NCBI GenBank assembly: GCA_021845645.1
Contig: JAJZVM010000008.1
Location: 65,467-129,466 of the forward strand
Origin: Bacillota bacterium
GTDB lineage: Bacteria > Bacillota_E > JAJZYS01 > JAJYTV01
Reading direction: 5' to 3'
DNA length: 64,000 bases
Below the pieces are notes generated by a model. That model did not search any database and was not told the DNA's origin. It was given only the letters and a program-made list of their open reading frames with translations. Shown here piece by piece: positions 50,059-59,529 of the stretch (the first letter of the stretch is position 1; each line of letters starts with the position of its first letter). The position numbers and the translations under genes are program-made.

Positions 50059-50414
50059 GAACGGTACATCTCCCTTGTATCCCTCTTGCACGAGGGTGTG
50101 CTTGCATGAAGCTTCTCGGCAAACCGGCGCTCTTCGTCGCAAGGCTTCGTCTGTCCCGATCCATTCTGGTCGCCGCATCTTGTAAAGCTCTTACTTCCCC
50201 ATAAGATCCGTTAAAGCCGCGACGTCGCACGTGATGACTCGACTCCTTGCGGGCGCACCGCCACGTGACCATCGCAAACGGCCGCACCACGGCCGATGTG
50301 GCCCAGTCGGGTTGGTGTCGCGGCGCATGCACGGCCCCGGCTGCATGGCGTTGCCGTCCCAATTCGACCCCGACTTTATGGCGTAGTCGAAATTACGACA
50401 TTTGACACTTCAGA

Positions 50415-50450
50415 TTGGACATGCCGATGCGTGTCCATAAGGTTGGACAC
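50415..50450 (+). promoter_or_regulatory. TTGGACA repeats upstream of the chemoreceptor gene
   Basis: TTGGACA occurs at 50415-50421 and 50443-50449, with an inverted copy TGTCCA at 50432-50437, so GTGTCC/GGACAC also forms a small inverted repeat. TTGACA lies at 50402-50407 and GCCGAT, similar to a sigma-28 -10 element, at 50423. This is a plausible regulated promoter of the downstream gene. Confidence 0.35.
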
Positions 50451-50452
50451 GT

Positions 50453-51964
50453 TTGGCGCAGCGGATGCCAGGGGGCGGTAGATTGCTTCGGACCTTGGGC
50501 GCAAAAGTCATGTGGACGGCGATCGGCGCATCGGTGGCGCTGGCACTTCTTGCCGGCAGCGGTTTCGTCATCATGGGCATGGTGCACGCGGACGCGGCGC
50601 CCTACCCCGCATTGCACAGTCTCGCTGCCATGGCCGCCGTCATCCGGGTGCTATGCCTCATCTTCGGGGCACTGTCGATCGCGGTTGCGCTGCCTCTTGG
50701 CGTCTATTTCTCACGCTTCCTCGGGTCGCGCCTGGAGACGGTTGTCGCGTCGCTGGAGAGCGTCGGTGCCGGAGACCTCTCCAAGTCCCCGGACGCGTTT
50801 CATGGTCAGGACGAGACAGCGCGCCTGGCGCAGGCGGGGCGCGAGATGATCGTGAAGCTGCGTCATCTCATGCTCGGGCTGCAGCAGATGGGTGCGCAGG
50901 TCACGTCCGGCAGCCACGAGATCGATGCGGCGGCCCGTCGGCTGGACGCCGCCGTCGTACAGGCGCGTGAGGCCGTGGGCACGGTGGCGCGGGCGGCGGC
51001 AGAGCAGCAGGGCGGCCTGCAAGAAGCGTCGCGCTCCATGCGCGAGGTGCTGATCAGCATTGACCAGGTCGCGCGCGCGGCACGTGCGCAGGCGGAACAG
51101 GCGCAGGAGGTGTCGGGCCTCGCGAGCGAGAGCGCGGAGCGGGCGGCCGAGATGATGCAGGCCCTCTCGCGCCTGGCGCGCGTCACCGAGGAGTCCGACG
51201 AGGCGGTCACCTCCGGCGAGCTGGAGCTTGCGGACGCCCTTGAAATCCAGCAGGACGTCGTCGCACAGGCGGAGGCGGCCAAGGCGCGCATGAGTGACCT
51301 TTACGTGCGCACGGGCAGGATCCGCGAGGTGGCGGAGTTCGTCGGGGACATCGCCTCGCAGACCAATCTGCTCGCCCTCAATGCGGCGATCGAAGCCGCC
51401 AGGGCCGGAGAGCACGGCCGAGGGTTCGCCGTCGTTGCGGACAGCGTGCGCACGCTTGCGGACAACACGACCAAGGCCGTCCGGGAAATCGGTGAGCTTC
51501 TGCTGTCGGTGGAGGCGTCGGCGTCCGCTGTCCGGGAGGCGGTGGACGCGAGTGCGCAGGCGGTGGAGGCCTTGATGCAATCCGGGCAGAACGTGGCGCA
51601 CGCATTCCACCGGATTCAGGAGGGAACCCAGGCGGCGAACGATGTGGTGGAGCAGGCACGCGATAGCGGCCAGCGCATCGAGGAGATCTCGCGGCGGACC
51701 AGCCAGGCGATCTCCGACTTCTCCTCCATCGCTGAGGAGGACAGCGCCTCCGCGGAGGAGATGCTGACCTCGGCAAGCGGCGTCGAAGGCATCGTGTCGC
51801 AGGTGGCGGCAGGCTCCGAGCAGACCGCGGCGATGGCCGAGAAGCTGGCAGCTTCGCAGGACATGTTGAGCCACGGCATCCTGTCGATCGGCGAGATGGC
51901 CACGGCACTCTCGGGTGCGGCGCACGGCATCGACGAGAAGCTCGAAACCTTCAAGCTGGCTTGA
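50453..51964 (+). CDS. Methyl-accepting chemotaxis protein
   Basis: The protein has 503 residues. Two membrane segments lie near residues 18-45 and 62-86 with only a short loop between them, so there is no large periplasmic ligand domain. A HAMP-like linker follows ([20 protein letters not shown]). The signalling hairpin tip is [20 protein letters not shown] with [20 protein letters not shown], the highly conserved CheA/CheW contact. Long Ala/Glu-rich coiled coils surround it. The TTG start at 50453 has a weak ribosome binding site; ATG 50465 is possible. No other chemotaxis genes are nearby. Confidence 0.9.
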   Translation: MAQRMPGGGRLLRTLGAKVMWTAIGASVALALLAGSGFVIMGMVHADAAPYPALHSLAAMAAVIRVLCLIFGALSIAVALPLGVYFSRFLGSRLETVVASLESVGAGDLSKSPDAFHGQDETARLAQAGREMIVKLRHLMLGLQQMGAQVTSGSHEIDAAARRLDAAVVQAREAVGTVARAAAEQQGGLQEASRSMREVLISIDQVARAARAQAEQAQEVSGLASESAERAAEMMQALSRLARVTEESDEAVTSGELELADALEIQQDVVAQAEAAKARMSDLYVRTGRIREVAEFVGDIASQTNLLALNAAIEAARAGEHGRGFAVVADSVRTLADNTTKAVREIGELLLSVEASASAVREAVDASAQAVEALMQSGQNVAHAFHRIQEGTQAANDVVEQARDSGQRIEEISRRTSQAISDFSSIAEEDSASAEEMLTSASGVEGIVSQVAAGSEQTAAMAEKLAASQDMLSHGILSIGEMATALSGAAHGIDEKLETFKLA

Positions 51965-52363
51965 GCCAGCTGATGGCGAATGCTCTCTCGGAGTGCGCGT
52001 GTCTTTGGGGCAAACCGCCCAAACGCGTTTCGCCGCCACGGATTCCCCCGAGTCAGAAACGCTTAGGGGACGGAACGGATGTTGGCGAATGACAAGTAAC
52101 CAGACCCGCGTCCCACCTGGCAGATGTCCCTGCTGATCCACGGGAAAGGGGACATCCTCCTTTCTAAGGCCGAGCCCGCGCGTCTGCGAAGAAAGGAGGC
52201 TGACAGGTGCCCTAGACCCGGTGCGCCTCGCACGGTCTGTAGCCGATCACAATTCTGTCGTCATGTGGCAGGTGCATGTAGAACGTCGAAGAATCTGATT
52301 CCAGGACTTGGAGCCGGTGGGTCAGGGGATGACCGTCCTGCGACCGCGTGAGGAGACAGCCAC
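51965..52363 (+). promoter_or_regulatory. Long leader with two stacked helices before a lipoprotein gene
   Basis: This 399-base gap has no coding region I support. GATGTCCC (52123-52130) pairs with GGGACATC (52149-52156), and directly after it CCTCCTTTCT (52156-52165) pairs perfectly with AGAAAGGAGG (52190-52199). Two consecutive helices, 8 and 10 bp, suggest a structured RNA leader. I could not match it to a known riboswitch. Confidence 0.4.
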
Positions 52364-53692
52364 ATGCAACATCGAATTCAAGGGGTCGTTGCCTGCATCG
52401 GTCGTCGCACGCGCTGGCCCGCGATAGCTGTGAGCGCACTCATCGCTTTCGGTCTCGCCGGCTGCGGGCTGCAGCACTCCGCGCGGGGCATAGCAACGCA
52501 GCATCACAGTACGAAGGGCACCACCACGCCAACATCAACGCCAAACGGCACGACTGCCACACTTTCGCCCGAGGTGAATGACCAACCGACAGTTGCCCCG
52601 AGCACGAAGCCGGTTAACGGCTGCCGTCCATCGGTCTTCGGCTTCTGCGTGACCACGAAGCCTCAATTCTACTGCTGCTCCGCCGCCTATACAGGATGGA
52701 GCGGCATCTACGTCGGAGAGACGGTCGACGTCAAGGGAGCCGTCCCGCTCTACACAAACGGACAGTCGACCGCGAAGGACGTGTACATCGTGGCCCCCTC
52801 CGGAGCGCACACGGTGTTGACCGTGAATGCCGAAGGCGGGTTCTCCCAGACCGTGCGCTTCTCCCAGCAGGGAAAGTATCTCATGGGGGTCGACGCGAGC
52901 GGACCGGGCACGCTCTGGAGTCCTGGCGGGGGAGCACAGCCCCTTCCCTTCTACGTCGCCTTCCGGGCGATCCCCGCAGCGGGCGAGCGGCTCAGCGACA
53001 TCTTCCCAGCATCGTCACAGAGTTGGAGGGGCATCACGGTGCTCGCGGCCCCGCTAGGCGCTGACACCACTCTGCGCGTGCGGATCGTCGACGCCTCTGG
53101 AAACCCGGCCGCCGCCGTCCGACTGCCGGAGTGGAACGGCGGAGGGAGCATCGTCACGGACGTGCAGGGCTACGCGGAGATCCCCTACCACTCGCCCGAC
53201 ACAGGGAACTACTCGCTTGACGAGCTGTACACGGGCTTCTTCGTCCAGACCTACTCGCGGCTCACCATCTCCGGGGATACCTTGGCAGGACTCCCCTCGG
53301 CCCGCATCACGGGAGCACCCAGCGGCGTGCGCGTGATTCGGTCGGGCGGGACGCCGATGGTGGACGTCTCCGACTTCCTGCAAGCGGGTGTCTGGCAGAT
53401 CTTCCAAAGCCCTCCCGGTTCGCCGCCGCCGATCTCCTATGACGCGGCGACCGGGATCCTGGACCTCACTGCGCTGCAGAATGCGACGCTCAACACCCGG
53501 ACGGGCGCGTTCGTCTACTCGCCGCCGACCCAAAGCATCTCTCCCGGAGCCCACTTCGTGCTCAAGCCGGTGGTGGTGAACGGACAGGTCTACCTCTCCC
53601 TGCCCGATCTCGCGAAGATCCTCGACATCTTCTCCTGGGCTCAGCCGCTGCCCGATGGAAGCATGCTTTTTTCCATGTTCCAGGTGCCGTAG
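52364..53692 (+). CDS. Lipoprotein of unknown function
   Basis: The protein has 442 residues. The signal sequence WPAIAVSALIAFGLAGCGLQ ends in lipobox LAGC and is followed by a Thr/Ser-rich linker. The body has Cys-rich KPQFYCCSAAYTGWSGIYVG, a beta-rich domain (VYIVAPSGAHTVLTVNAEGG) and a second Ig-like part (RVRIVDASGNPAAAVRLPEW). The C-terminal VNGQVYLSLPDLAKILDI resembles the copper-amine-oxidase-N-type wall-binding domain of Firmicutes surface proteins. ATG 52364 follows GAGGAG. The role is unknown. Confidence 0.7.
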   Translation: MQHRIQGVVACIGRRTRWPAIAVSALIAFGLAGCGLQHSARGIATQHHSTKGTTTPTSTPNGTTATLSPEVNDQPTVAPSTKPVNGCRPSVFGFCVTTKPQFYCCSAAYTGWSGIYVGETVDVKGAVPLYTNGQSTAKDVYIVAPSGAHTVLTVNAEGGFSQTVRFSQQGKYLMGVDASGPGTLWSPGGGAQPLPFYVAFRAIPAAGERLSDIFPASSQSWRGITVLAAPLGADTTLRVRIVDASGNPAAAVRLPEWNGGGSIVTDVQGYAEIPYHSPDTGNYSLDELYTGFFVQTYSRLTISGDTLAGLPSARITGAPSGVRVIRSGGTPMVDVSDFLQAGVWQIFQSPPGSPPPISYDAATGILDLTALQNATLNTRTGAFVYSPPTQSISPGAHFVLKPVVVNGQVYLSLPDLAKILDIFSWAQPLPDGSMLFSMFQVP

Positions 53693-53938
53693 CGCCGCCG
53701 GTCCGCCCTTTTTGCTCCGCTTCCCAAGGCGAACGAGTTACTTGGTGTTAAGTGCGCGTACTTCCCCGCGCCAAAATCACAAGGTGTCAAGCTCTTCCGG
53801 GCAGATTGGTCAACTAATTCAGTGAACGTTAAGGTGCGTCGTCAGGCCGGTTGATCCAAACGTTCGGATCGATGGTGCGAGGACGCGGGTGGCCACGTTT
53901 GAAGCGTTTTCGACTGGGCGCAGATCACGCGCGATGAC

Positions 53939-54508
53939 ATGTGGCGGCTCTATGTGGACTACGGCCTCCTGCCGGTGCAGATAGCCCGCGTGTACGAGGT
54001 CACGAAGGAGAAGGTCAACCAGCGGCGCTACAAGTGGGACAACCTGCTATCCGATCAGCCGCCGGACCCCGAGACCGTGAGCGACGTCCTCAAGCTGCTT
54101 GACGCGCACGAGAAGGCGGTGCTCAAGGAGGCCGAAAGGCAGGCCCCGCCTTTCGAGTGCCGCTATCGGGCCGCCTCCGGCACACGCTGGGTCCTGTCAC
54201 TCAAGGACGGCTGGCTTCTCGTAACCGGCACGCCCGCAAATAGCAACGACACCGCCTTGGGCACGTCGATCCGCCAGGAGGCTGAGATTTTGATGGCCCG
54301 CTGCATGCAAGGCCGGAGCGATATACCCTTCCAGAAGAACCTCCAGCACGTGTACCCAGGATACGCCAAGGTGGCCGCCTCGTCAGAGGCGAACCCCGTC
54401 GACCCGAGCGGCCAGTTTGCCGACTACCTCGACGACCAAGAGGCGCTGTGGCTGGCGGGGTCGCTGCGGATCGCGCTGTCGCTGTGGCCGGCGGTGAAGT
54501 CGACTTAG
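53939..54508 (+). CDS. Hypothetical protein with N-terminal HTH-like segment
   Basis: The protein has 189 residues. The first 40 residues, GLLPVQIARVYEVTKEKVNQ and RRYKWDN, look like a small helix-turn-helix that reads as an activation-site binder. The central part SGTRWVLSLKDGWLLVTGTP is beta-rich. No family is recognised. Codon use and the GC-poorer upstream region (53700-53930) suggest acquired DNA. A strong hairpin follows the stop. Confidence 0.55.
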   Translation: MWRLYVDYGLLPVQIARVYEVTKEKVNQRRYKWDNLLSDQPPDPETVSDVLKLLDAHEKAVLKEAERQAPPFECRYRAASGTRWVLSLKDGWLLVTGTPANSNDTALGTSIRQEAEILMARCMQGRSDIPFQKNLQHVYPGYAKVAASSEANPVDPSGQFADYLDDQEALWLAGSLRIALSLWPAVKST

Positions 54509-54521
54509 CTCCAGAGATTGC

Positions 54522-54552
54522 GCAAGGGAGCGCCCACGTGGGCCGCTCCCTT
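54522..54552 (+). terminator. Strong hairpin after the HTH-like gene
   Basis: CAAGGGAGCG (54522-54531) pairs exactly with CGCTCCCTTG (54543-54552), and the enclosed CCCACGTGGG can pair with itself. There is no long U-tract. It lies 14 bases after the stop at 54508 and faces the convergent TM2 gene. Confidence 0.55.
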
Positions 54553-54610
54553 GTCGTGTAGCCGCATGCTCTCGGGAAGAGACGGCCTCCCTGTTCCGAC
54601 GGCGGCGGTC

Positions 54611-54958
54611 TTACACCCCGCCTCCCCGATAGAGTGGGCGCCCTTGGGCGTCCTTCATGGAGCCTGTCGCAATGAGGATCAGGTCGATGAGCCACCAGAT
54701 ACCCAAGCCGCCACCGGTAATGAGTTTAAGAATGCCAGTTCCGATCTTGCCCAGGTAGAATCGGTCAATGCCGAGTTCCCCGAGGAAGATGGAAAGGAGC
54801 AGGGCCACGAGCCAACTCTTGCTGCCTGCAGGAGCGGCTGAGGAGACAGGAGTAGCGACACCGCAGCTCGGACAAATCGCAGCTCTAGGGTCAATCTCCT
54901 TGCCGCAAGCTCGGCAGAATGTCTTGACTCCTGGAGCGGCGTCGATCACCTCAGGCAT
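54611..54958 (-). CDS. Zinc-ribbon plus TM2-domain membrane protein
   Basis: About 115 residues. The N-terminal zinc ribbon is FCRACGKEIDPRAAICPSCG (two CxxC pairs). The TM2 domain follows: KSWLVALLLSIFLGELGIDR, FYLGKIGTGILKLITGGGLG and IWWLIDLILIATG, with the DRFY signature between helices. This is a common small membrane protein whose function is not settled. I place the start at ATG 54958; GGAGG lies eleven bases upstream and overlaps an in-frame GTG at 54970. Confidence 0.88.
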   Translation of the reverse strand: MPEVIDAAPGVKTFCRACGKEIDPRAAICPSCGVATPVSSAAPAGSKSWLVALLLSIFLGELGIDRFYLGKIGTGILKLITGGGLGIWWLIDLILIATGSMKDAQGRPLYRGGGV

Positions 54959-54970
54959 TCGCAGGACCAC

Positions 54971-55404
54971 CTCCTTAGTGTGATGGAGTCCGCACCTCTT
55001 CCCGCCCTAAGGTTCCTGGTCTAACCAGGCAGTCCTGCTTCTGCTTCACCATGACAGAGTGAGGGATCTCGGAACCGCCAAGGACCATAGCTGCAGTGCT
55101 CGCCTTGTGGTCGCAGGAAGAAGCTGCCGGCGGGAGAACTACTCGGCATGTCGGGCATCTGTGATGAGGCCCATGATCCACTTCCGAAGCTGGCCGTAGG
55201 GGCCCTGGTAATAGCCTGGAAGCTCGACAGCGTCGTGTCAACCGCCCAGACTTCCCCGCGCCTGGGCTCTCATAGCCCGCCCAGGCCCCCCGCGGCCGTT
55301 CCGCGGGGGGCCTGGGTTCTTCCATGTGCGCTGGCGCCATGCATGACTTTATGCGAGCCATTCCCTGGACGATGCGCACAGGCGTGGAGCAGCGTGGGAC
55401 GGAT
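54971..55404. other. Intergenic region, no gene seen apart from a terminator
   Basis: A 434-base gap upstream of the TM2 gene and downstream of the permease gene (both minus). A small CCTGGTCTAACCAGG hairpin lies near 55014. The strong hairpin at 55280-55316 is listed separately. No coding region is supported. Confidence 0.35.
55280..55316. terminator. Very strong 16-bp terminator hairpin
   Basis: CCCAGGCCCCCCGCGG and CCGCGGGGGGCCTGGG form a perfect stem with loop CCGTT, followed by TTCTT on the plus strand. It lies about 90 bases after the permease stop (55405, minus) and can act in both directions. Confidence 0.7.
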
Positions 55405-56772
55405 CTAGGCGCCGGTGCTCCTCTCCACACCCCGCCCAGCGCGGCGGGGGCGGAGATAGGCAATGTAGTAGATGGCCGCCACGACGATGATGACCGCAGT
55501 GATGATCAGATCGCGGGTCAGCTGCTGGGTGAGGGCGAGCGCGACGCCGAGGATCGCCACCACGGGCGGCAGCGGCCAGAACGGCATGCGCCACGGGCGC
55601 TCGAGCGACTTGTCGCGTACCCGGCTGACCAGCGCGGCAATCGCCACCATCAGGTAGATGACCACGATGACGACACCGGTGAAGGTGATCAGCATGGCAA
55701 GCGAGGCGAAGTAGCAGAGGATGGCGTTGCCGATCCCCAGCACGATGAAGCCCCACATCGGTACCTGAGACTTGTTGACGGTGCCGAAGACGCGGTTCAG
55801 GCTCCCTGGCCAGAGCTTGTCGCGCGCTGACGCGAAGTAGATGCGCGCGTAGGCGAGGTTGCCGGCGAGGCCGGTATCGAACATGGCGATGATCGCGCCG
55901 ACCAGTAGCACAGTGGCGCCGGTGCGGCCCATGACGCTGGTCGCGATATAAGTCAGGGGTGCGGAGGAGGCTGACGTCGCGCCCAGGTTCTTGATGGCGA
56001 GAGTCGCCGCGACGACCGCCAGGACTTCCACCACGACGGACACCGTGACCGCGATCAGGACGGCGCGGGCCAGCATCTTCTTCGGGTTCTTGGCCTCCTC
56101 GCCGAAGTAGAGCGGCCAGTCGTACCCGTTGAAGGCGAAGAGTGCCGGCACGACGGCGATCAGGATCGCCGAGAACGTCACGGGGCTCAGCCCGCCGTGG
56201 GCGGGAAGTACGGGGTGGCTCAGCGGATTGGTGGCGAGCGCGGGATGGGCGAGCGCGAAGCCCGTGAAGACCAGGATGACGGTCAGCTCGATGGCGAGCA
56301 TGATGCCCGCCACGACGCTGGTCGGGCCGATGCGCTCCAAAGAGAGGATCGTGATGATGATCATCATGGCTACGGCCGCCCAGTTGGCGGGAAGCCCCGG
56401 CACCAGCGAGTTGAGGTACGTCGCCGCGGCGACGAGGATCGTCGCGGTGATCACGATGCCGAGAACAAGAAAGAGGACGTTCGTGATCGTGCCAAAGGCA
56501 TCGCCGAGGACATTGCGCACGATGGTATACGCGCCGCCTGCCGACGGGTAGCTGCCGCCGACCTCCGCATAGCTGAACGCCATGCCGATCGCGATCACGG
56601 CACCGATGATGAAGGCCCAGATGATGCCCGTCCCCGCAGTGCTGAGGCCGGCTCCGTAGACGAGGAAGACGGATGTCGTGGGTGAAATGGCGGCGATCGC
56701 GATAGCGAGTATGCTCATGATACCCAGGGAGGAAGCGTGCAGCCCGGAGACTTCAGACTTGGGTTTACTCAA
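55405..56772 (-). CDS. APC-family amino acid permease
   Basis: About 455 residues and twelve predicted helices. The helix 1 motif IAAISPTTSVFLVYGAGLST and helix 2-3 loop FSYAEVGGSYPSAGGAYTIV are typical of the APC superfamily (substrate-binding GSG-like break in helix 1 and E/G-S-Y-P-xAGG). Later NGYDWPLYFGEEAKNPKKML is conserved in helix 6-loop. I chose TTG 56772, eight bases after GGAGG; a TTG at 56790 contains the ribosome binding site. It overlaps the dipeptidase gene and is probably part of its operon. It probably imports an amino acid or amine. Confidence 0.88.
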   Translation of the reverse strand: MSKPKSEVSGLHASSLGIMSILAIAIAAISPTTSVFLVYGAGLSTAGTGIIWAFIIGAVIAIGMAFSYAEVGGSYPSAGGAYTIVRNVLGDAFGTITNVLFLVLGIVITATILVAAATYLNSLVPGLPANWAAVAMMIIITILSLERIGPTSVVAGIMLAIELTVILVFTGFALAHPALATNPLSHPVLPAHGGLSPVTFSAILIAVVPALFAFNGYDWPLYFGEEAKNPKKMLARAVLIAVTVSVVVEVLAVVAATLAIKNLGATSASSAPLTYIATSVMGRTGATVLLVGAIIAMFDTGLAGNLAYARIYFASARDKLWPGSLNRVFGTVNKSQVPMWGFIVLGIGNAILCYFASLAMLITFTGVVIVVIYLMVAIAALVSRVRDKSLERPWRMPFWPLPPVVAILGVALALTQQLTRDLIITAVIIVVAAIYYIAYLRPRRAGRGVERSTGA

Positions 56773-57742
56773 GGAATTCGCCTCCTTCAACCAGCGGGTC
56801 CTGCCAGACGGTCTGCCAGAGATTCAGAAGGTTGCCGTGTGCGAATCGCGCCGTCTGCTCCGCGGAGTAGCCCATGTCCAGGAGATCCTGCATGAGTCCC
56901 TGGACGTCCTCGAGCCCTGCGAGCCCCCGCGCCAAGGTCCTTGTGCTGAAGTCCACCCGGTCCAAGAGGTAGTCGACGAAATCGAAACCGAACGCGACAT
57001 GGTCAGGGCCGATCAGATCCGCGACGTGCCGCAGGTGACGAAGAAACTGCTCCCGGCTCGCGGATCGCGGCGCGAGGAACGGCGGCCACGCATTCAGTCC
57101 GACGACCCCGCCTCGCTCCGCCAAGGCCTTGAGCTGCAGGTCGGTCAGGTTCCTATCGTGGGCGCAGAGCGCAGAGGCGTTGGAATGCGAGGCCAAAATC
57201 GGACACCGGGTCTCCTCTAGAAGCTCCCAGAAGGCCGGCTCGGGCAGGTGCGACACGTCGATGAGCCAATGCCTGCCCTCAATCTCCCGCAAGACCTCCT
57301 TTCCCAACCGCGTGAGATGATCTGCCTGAACGGCTGCGTTGTCGACATTCCAACGCAGCATGGCGTGGCGCACGCCGCGTTCATGCAGACCTGCGATGGT
57401 GCCTGGCGGCACTTCGATCCCCTCGGCGCCGAGGATGATGGCGATCGCGCCGCGATCACGCGCTGCCTGAAGCTCGGCCGGGGTGCGGCAGAGAGCTGCG
57501 TCGCGCTCTGCTGCGATGCCCTGCTCCAGGAGTTCGAGCTGGCGCAGCTGCTGCGCCCCTGCCTCAAGGCGCCCGTCGGCATAGCCCCAGAGGCAGGCGA
57601 TCACGGCGCCTACGTTCGCCCTGCGAAGTCTGGTGAGATGGTACCCGAGGCGTTGAGGCGAGTCTCTCAGATAGAGGTCTCCAGGGATGTCGCTGTGCGC
57701 GTCCCATACCCATGCTGCGGCTGATTCCTGCTGCGCGTTCAT
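56765..57742 (-). CDS. Membrane-dipeptidase-type (M19) peptidase
   Basis: The protein has 325 residues. The zinc site is visible as WDAHSDIP (H-x-D), Glu in LGAEGIEV, His in LIDVSHLPEPAF and His in ILASHSNASALC, with the late Asp in FGFDFVDYL, all characteristic of M19 renal-dipeptidase-like enzymes. It hydrolyses dipeptides. There is no signal peptide. ATG 57742 has no ribosome binding site, so initiation may be leaderless or the start lies slightly downstream. It overlaps the permease gene by eight bases, and a PucR regulator lies upstream, suggesting dipeptide/amino-acid catabolism. Confidence 0.88.
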   Translation of the reverse strand: MNAQQESAAAWVWDAHSDIPGDLYLRDSPQRLGYHLTRLRRANVGAVIACLWGYADGRLEAGAQQLRQLELLEQGIAAERDAALCRTPAELQAARDRGAIAIILGAEGIEVPPGTIAGLHERGVRHAMLRWNVDNAAVQADHLTRLGKEVLREIEGRHWLIDVSHLPEPAFWELLEETRCPILASHSNASALCAHDRNLTDLQLKALAERGGVVGLNAWPPFLAPRSASREQFLRHLRHVADLIGPDHVAFGFDFVDYLLDRVDFSTRTLARGLAGLEDVQGLMQDLLDMGYSAEQTARFAHGNLLNLWQTVWQDPLVEGGEFLE

Positions 57743-57816
57743 AAGGCGAAACTAACGCAGCCATGTGGTCTTTTGTAGGTCGGAACTGCCGCAGAGTCAT
57801 TGTGCACATTGCACAA

Positions 57817-58854
57817 TCAGCCAGATTGCAAGCGGTTCAGCCAGATGGCCCAATCGAGCCATCGGCGGACCAGCGGTCGCGTGATCGGCAGACCGATCTC
57901 CGCCTCGAGCTTGCTCAGGCGGTAGGTCAGCGTGTTGCGGTGGATGCCGAGCCGACCTGCGCTCGCGGTGAGAGATGGTTCGGAGCACAAGGCTGCCACC
58001 GTCTCGTCGAGGCCGAGCGCCTGGATGCGCCGAAGGAGAGGCAGCGCAAAGGCAGCCATGTGCTGGGTGCCGGCAATGGCCGAAAAGAGATGGAATGGCT
58101 CGGCTTCCTCCCAGAACGTCTGACAAGTACCAAACTGCTCGGCGACGGAGAGCGCGGCCTGCGCCTCGTTGCGCTGCCGCTCCAGGTGCCGCGGGCCATA
58201 ACCCAGGCTGGAGATCCCGACCGGACGGTGTGCGTCGCTGGCGATGGCCAGGCGGTCGTCGGCGTCGTGGCAGCACACGACCTCAAAGCGGACGCCAGGC
58301 TCCCCGGATTCCACAGGCTCCGTGACGCACGCCGCAACGACCGCCGCCGGGACCGGCGGATCGCACCCGCGACATGCCGCGACCACGTGACCGTCGCGGC
58401 CCACCTGCTCGGGCCAGTTTCGCTCGAGGTGGCGCCACGCATCGGGAGGCGCCGTTTGCCCTCCCGCGTTCGCCTGCATCAACAAGGCGCCCAACTGCTC
58501 CGTGAACGCCGGCACGTCGAAGGAATTGGGCGCAAGGAAGATCGGCAACGCAAGCTTGTCGGCCTCGTACAGAGCAGCCTCGGTCAAACCGTCCTGGTAA
58601 TAGCCCTGTTTGAACAGCACGCCGGAAACGCCCCGTCGCGCGAACTCCCGGATGGCGTGCTCCTGGAGCCCGGGGGACTGGGCGAGGCCATACCCCGTGG
58701 TGACGATGAAGTCGTCGGGACGAAACACGGAAAAGTCGTCTAGGATCTCGGAGATGTGCATCCAGCGCACCCGGCGAGCGATCCCACCCGTACCCGCGAG
58801 AATCCTGGCCGATGCAAATACTCCCGCGCCAACGGCATCCCTGACGGTCGTCAT
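57817..58854 (-). CDS. PucR-family transcriptional regulator
   Basis: About 345 residues. The N-terminal PucR domain reads GGIARRVRWMHISEILDDFS, FRPDDFIVTTGYGL and AREFARRGVSGVLFKQG-like sequence, as in regulators of purine and amine catabolism. The C-terminal HTH_30 is LTASAGRLGIHRNTLTYRLS followed by KLEAEIGLPI. The middle region is a degenerate GGDEF-like segment. I prefer ATG 58854 with GGTGG upstream; a GTG at 58863 is possible. It probably controls the dipeptidase and permease genes that follow on the same strand. Confidence 0.88.
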   Translation of the reverse strand: MTTVRDAVGAGVFASARILAGTGGIARRVRWMHISEILDDFSVFRPDDFIVTTGYGLAQSPGLQEHAIREFARRGVSGVLFKQGYYQDGLTEAALYEADKLALPIFLAPNSFDVPAFTEQLGALLMQANAGGQTAPPDAWRHLERNWPEQVGRDGHVVAACRGCDPPVPAAVVAACVTEPVESGEPGVRFEVVCCHDADDRLAIASDAHRPVGISSLGYGPRHLERQRNEAQAALSVAEQFGTCQTFWEEAEPFHLFSAIAGTQHMAAFALPLLRRIQALGLDETVAALCSEPSLTASAGRLGIHRNTLTYRLSKLEAEIGLPITRPLVRRWLDWAIWLNRLQSG

Positions 58855-59397
58855 GTCTTCCACCGCTCATGTCTTCAGATAGACCGATGGCTGGGAAGTT
58901 CGCTGCGCATGGCTGGTGGCCTGCTGCGCAGCGGCCCGCGGCGCATGGACGACGCGTCAAACGGCAAAGGGCGTCTCACATGTCGCTGCCATGCGATTGC
59001 GGTCCTGCACGCTGGACCTCCGCTCATTGCCGCGGTATTGCCGGGCGACTCTGCATTGCGGAGGGCACGCGCAAGCTGCATGCAGGCCAAATGTCTTGCC
59101 ATCTCGACCGCTCGGAACGCGCGCAGGTTCATGCAGTTGCGCGACAGGACGATGCGGACGCGCGCTCAGCTCGAGACTGGAAGGGAGCCGGCTGGCGACG
59201 AGAGACTCCTGCCGCAACAAGTGCCTTCTGAACATGTCCTGCCAAGGCCTTACAAGCAACCTGCCACCAAGTGGGATCACCACTGGATTGTCTGATCGCC
59301 AGAGGGATTTGTGCATTCGGTTTCCCTTACAGCGGATCTGCTCCGCTCTTGGCGCGCTACAGAACATGACGCAAAAGCTACTTGTTATGTAGCCTTG
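58855..59397. other. Intergenic region, no gene seen
   Basis: About 540 bases between the divergent PucR gene and the riboswitch. No supported reading frame. The right end (59340-59395) is less GC-rich and should hold the promoter for the riboswitch-amidase transcript. Confidence 0.35.
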
Positions 59398-59515
59398 TGG
59401 CATGCGCCGAAGCTCGCCCAGAGGCGAGCACGGGGGACCTAAGCCCATGGGGTGAAGGGAGTCCGACTCCCAGGGGAGCCTTGCCCCCAACCCGTCAGCT
59501 AACCCCGCAGGCGTC
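59398..59515 (+). promoter_or_regulatory. c-di-AMP riboswitch (ydaO-yuaA class)
   Basis: The conserved core of the ydaO element is present in order: GCCGAAGC near the 5' end (59406), CGGGGGACC (59431-59439), GGGGTGAA (59449-59456), a GGGAGTCC-GACTCCC variable hairpin (59457-59471), AACCCGTCAGCTAACC (59489-59504) and CGCAGGCGTC (59506-59515). The RNA ends directly before the ribosome binding site AAGGAG of the cell-wall hydrolase gene. In other Gram-positives this class switches off cell-wall hydrolase and ion-transport genes when c-di-AMP is bound. Confidence 0.9.
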
Positions 59516-59529
59516 AAGGAGTGGACCCG

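Noticed and set aside
52030..52045. GGGCAAACC-like string suggesting a c-di-GMP (GEMM) riboswitch
   Set aside because: Only this short string matches. The second conserved helix, tetraloop and receptor of GEMM are not present.
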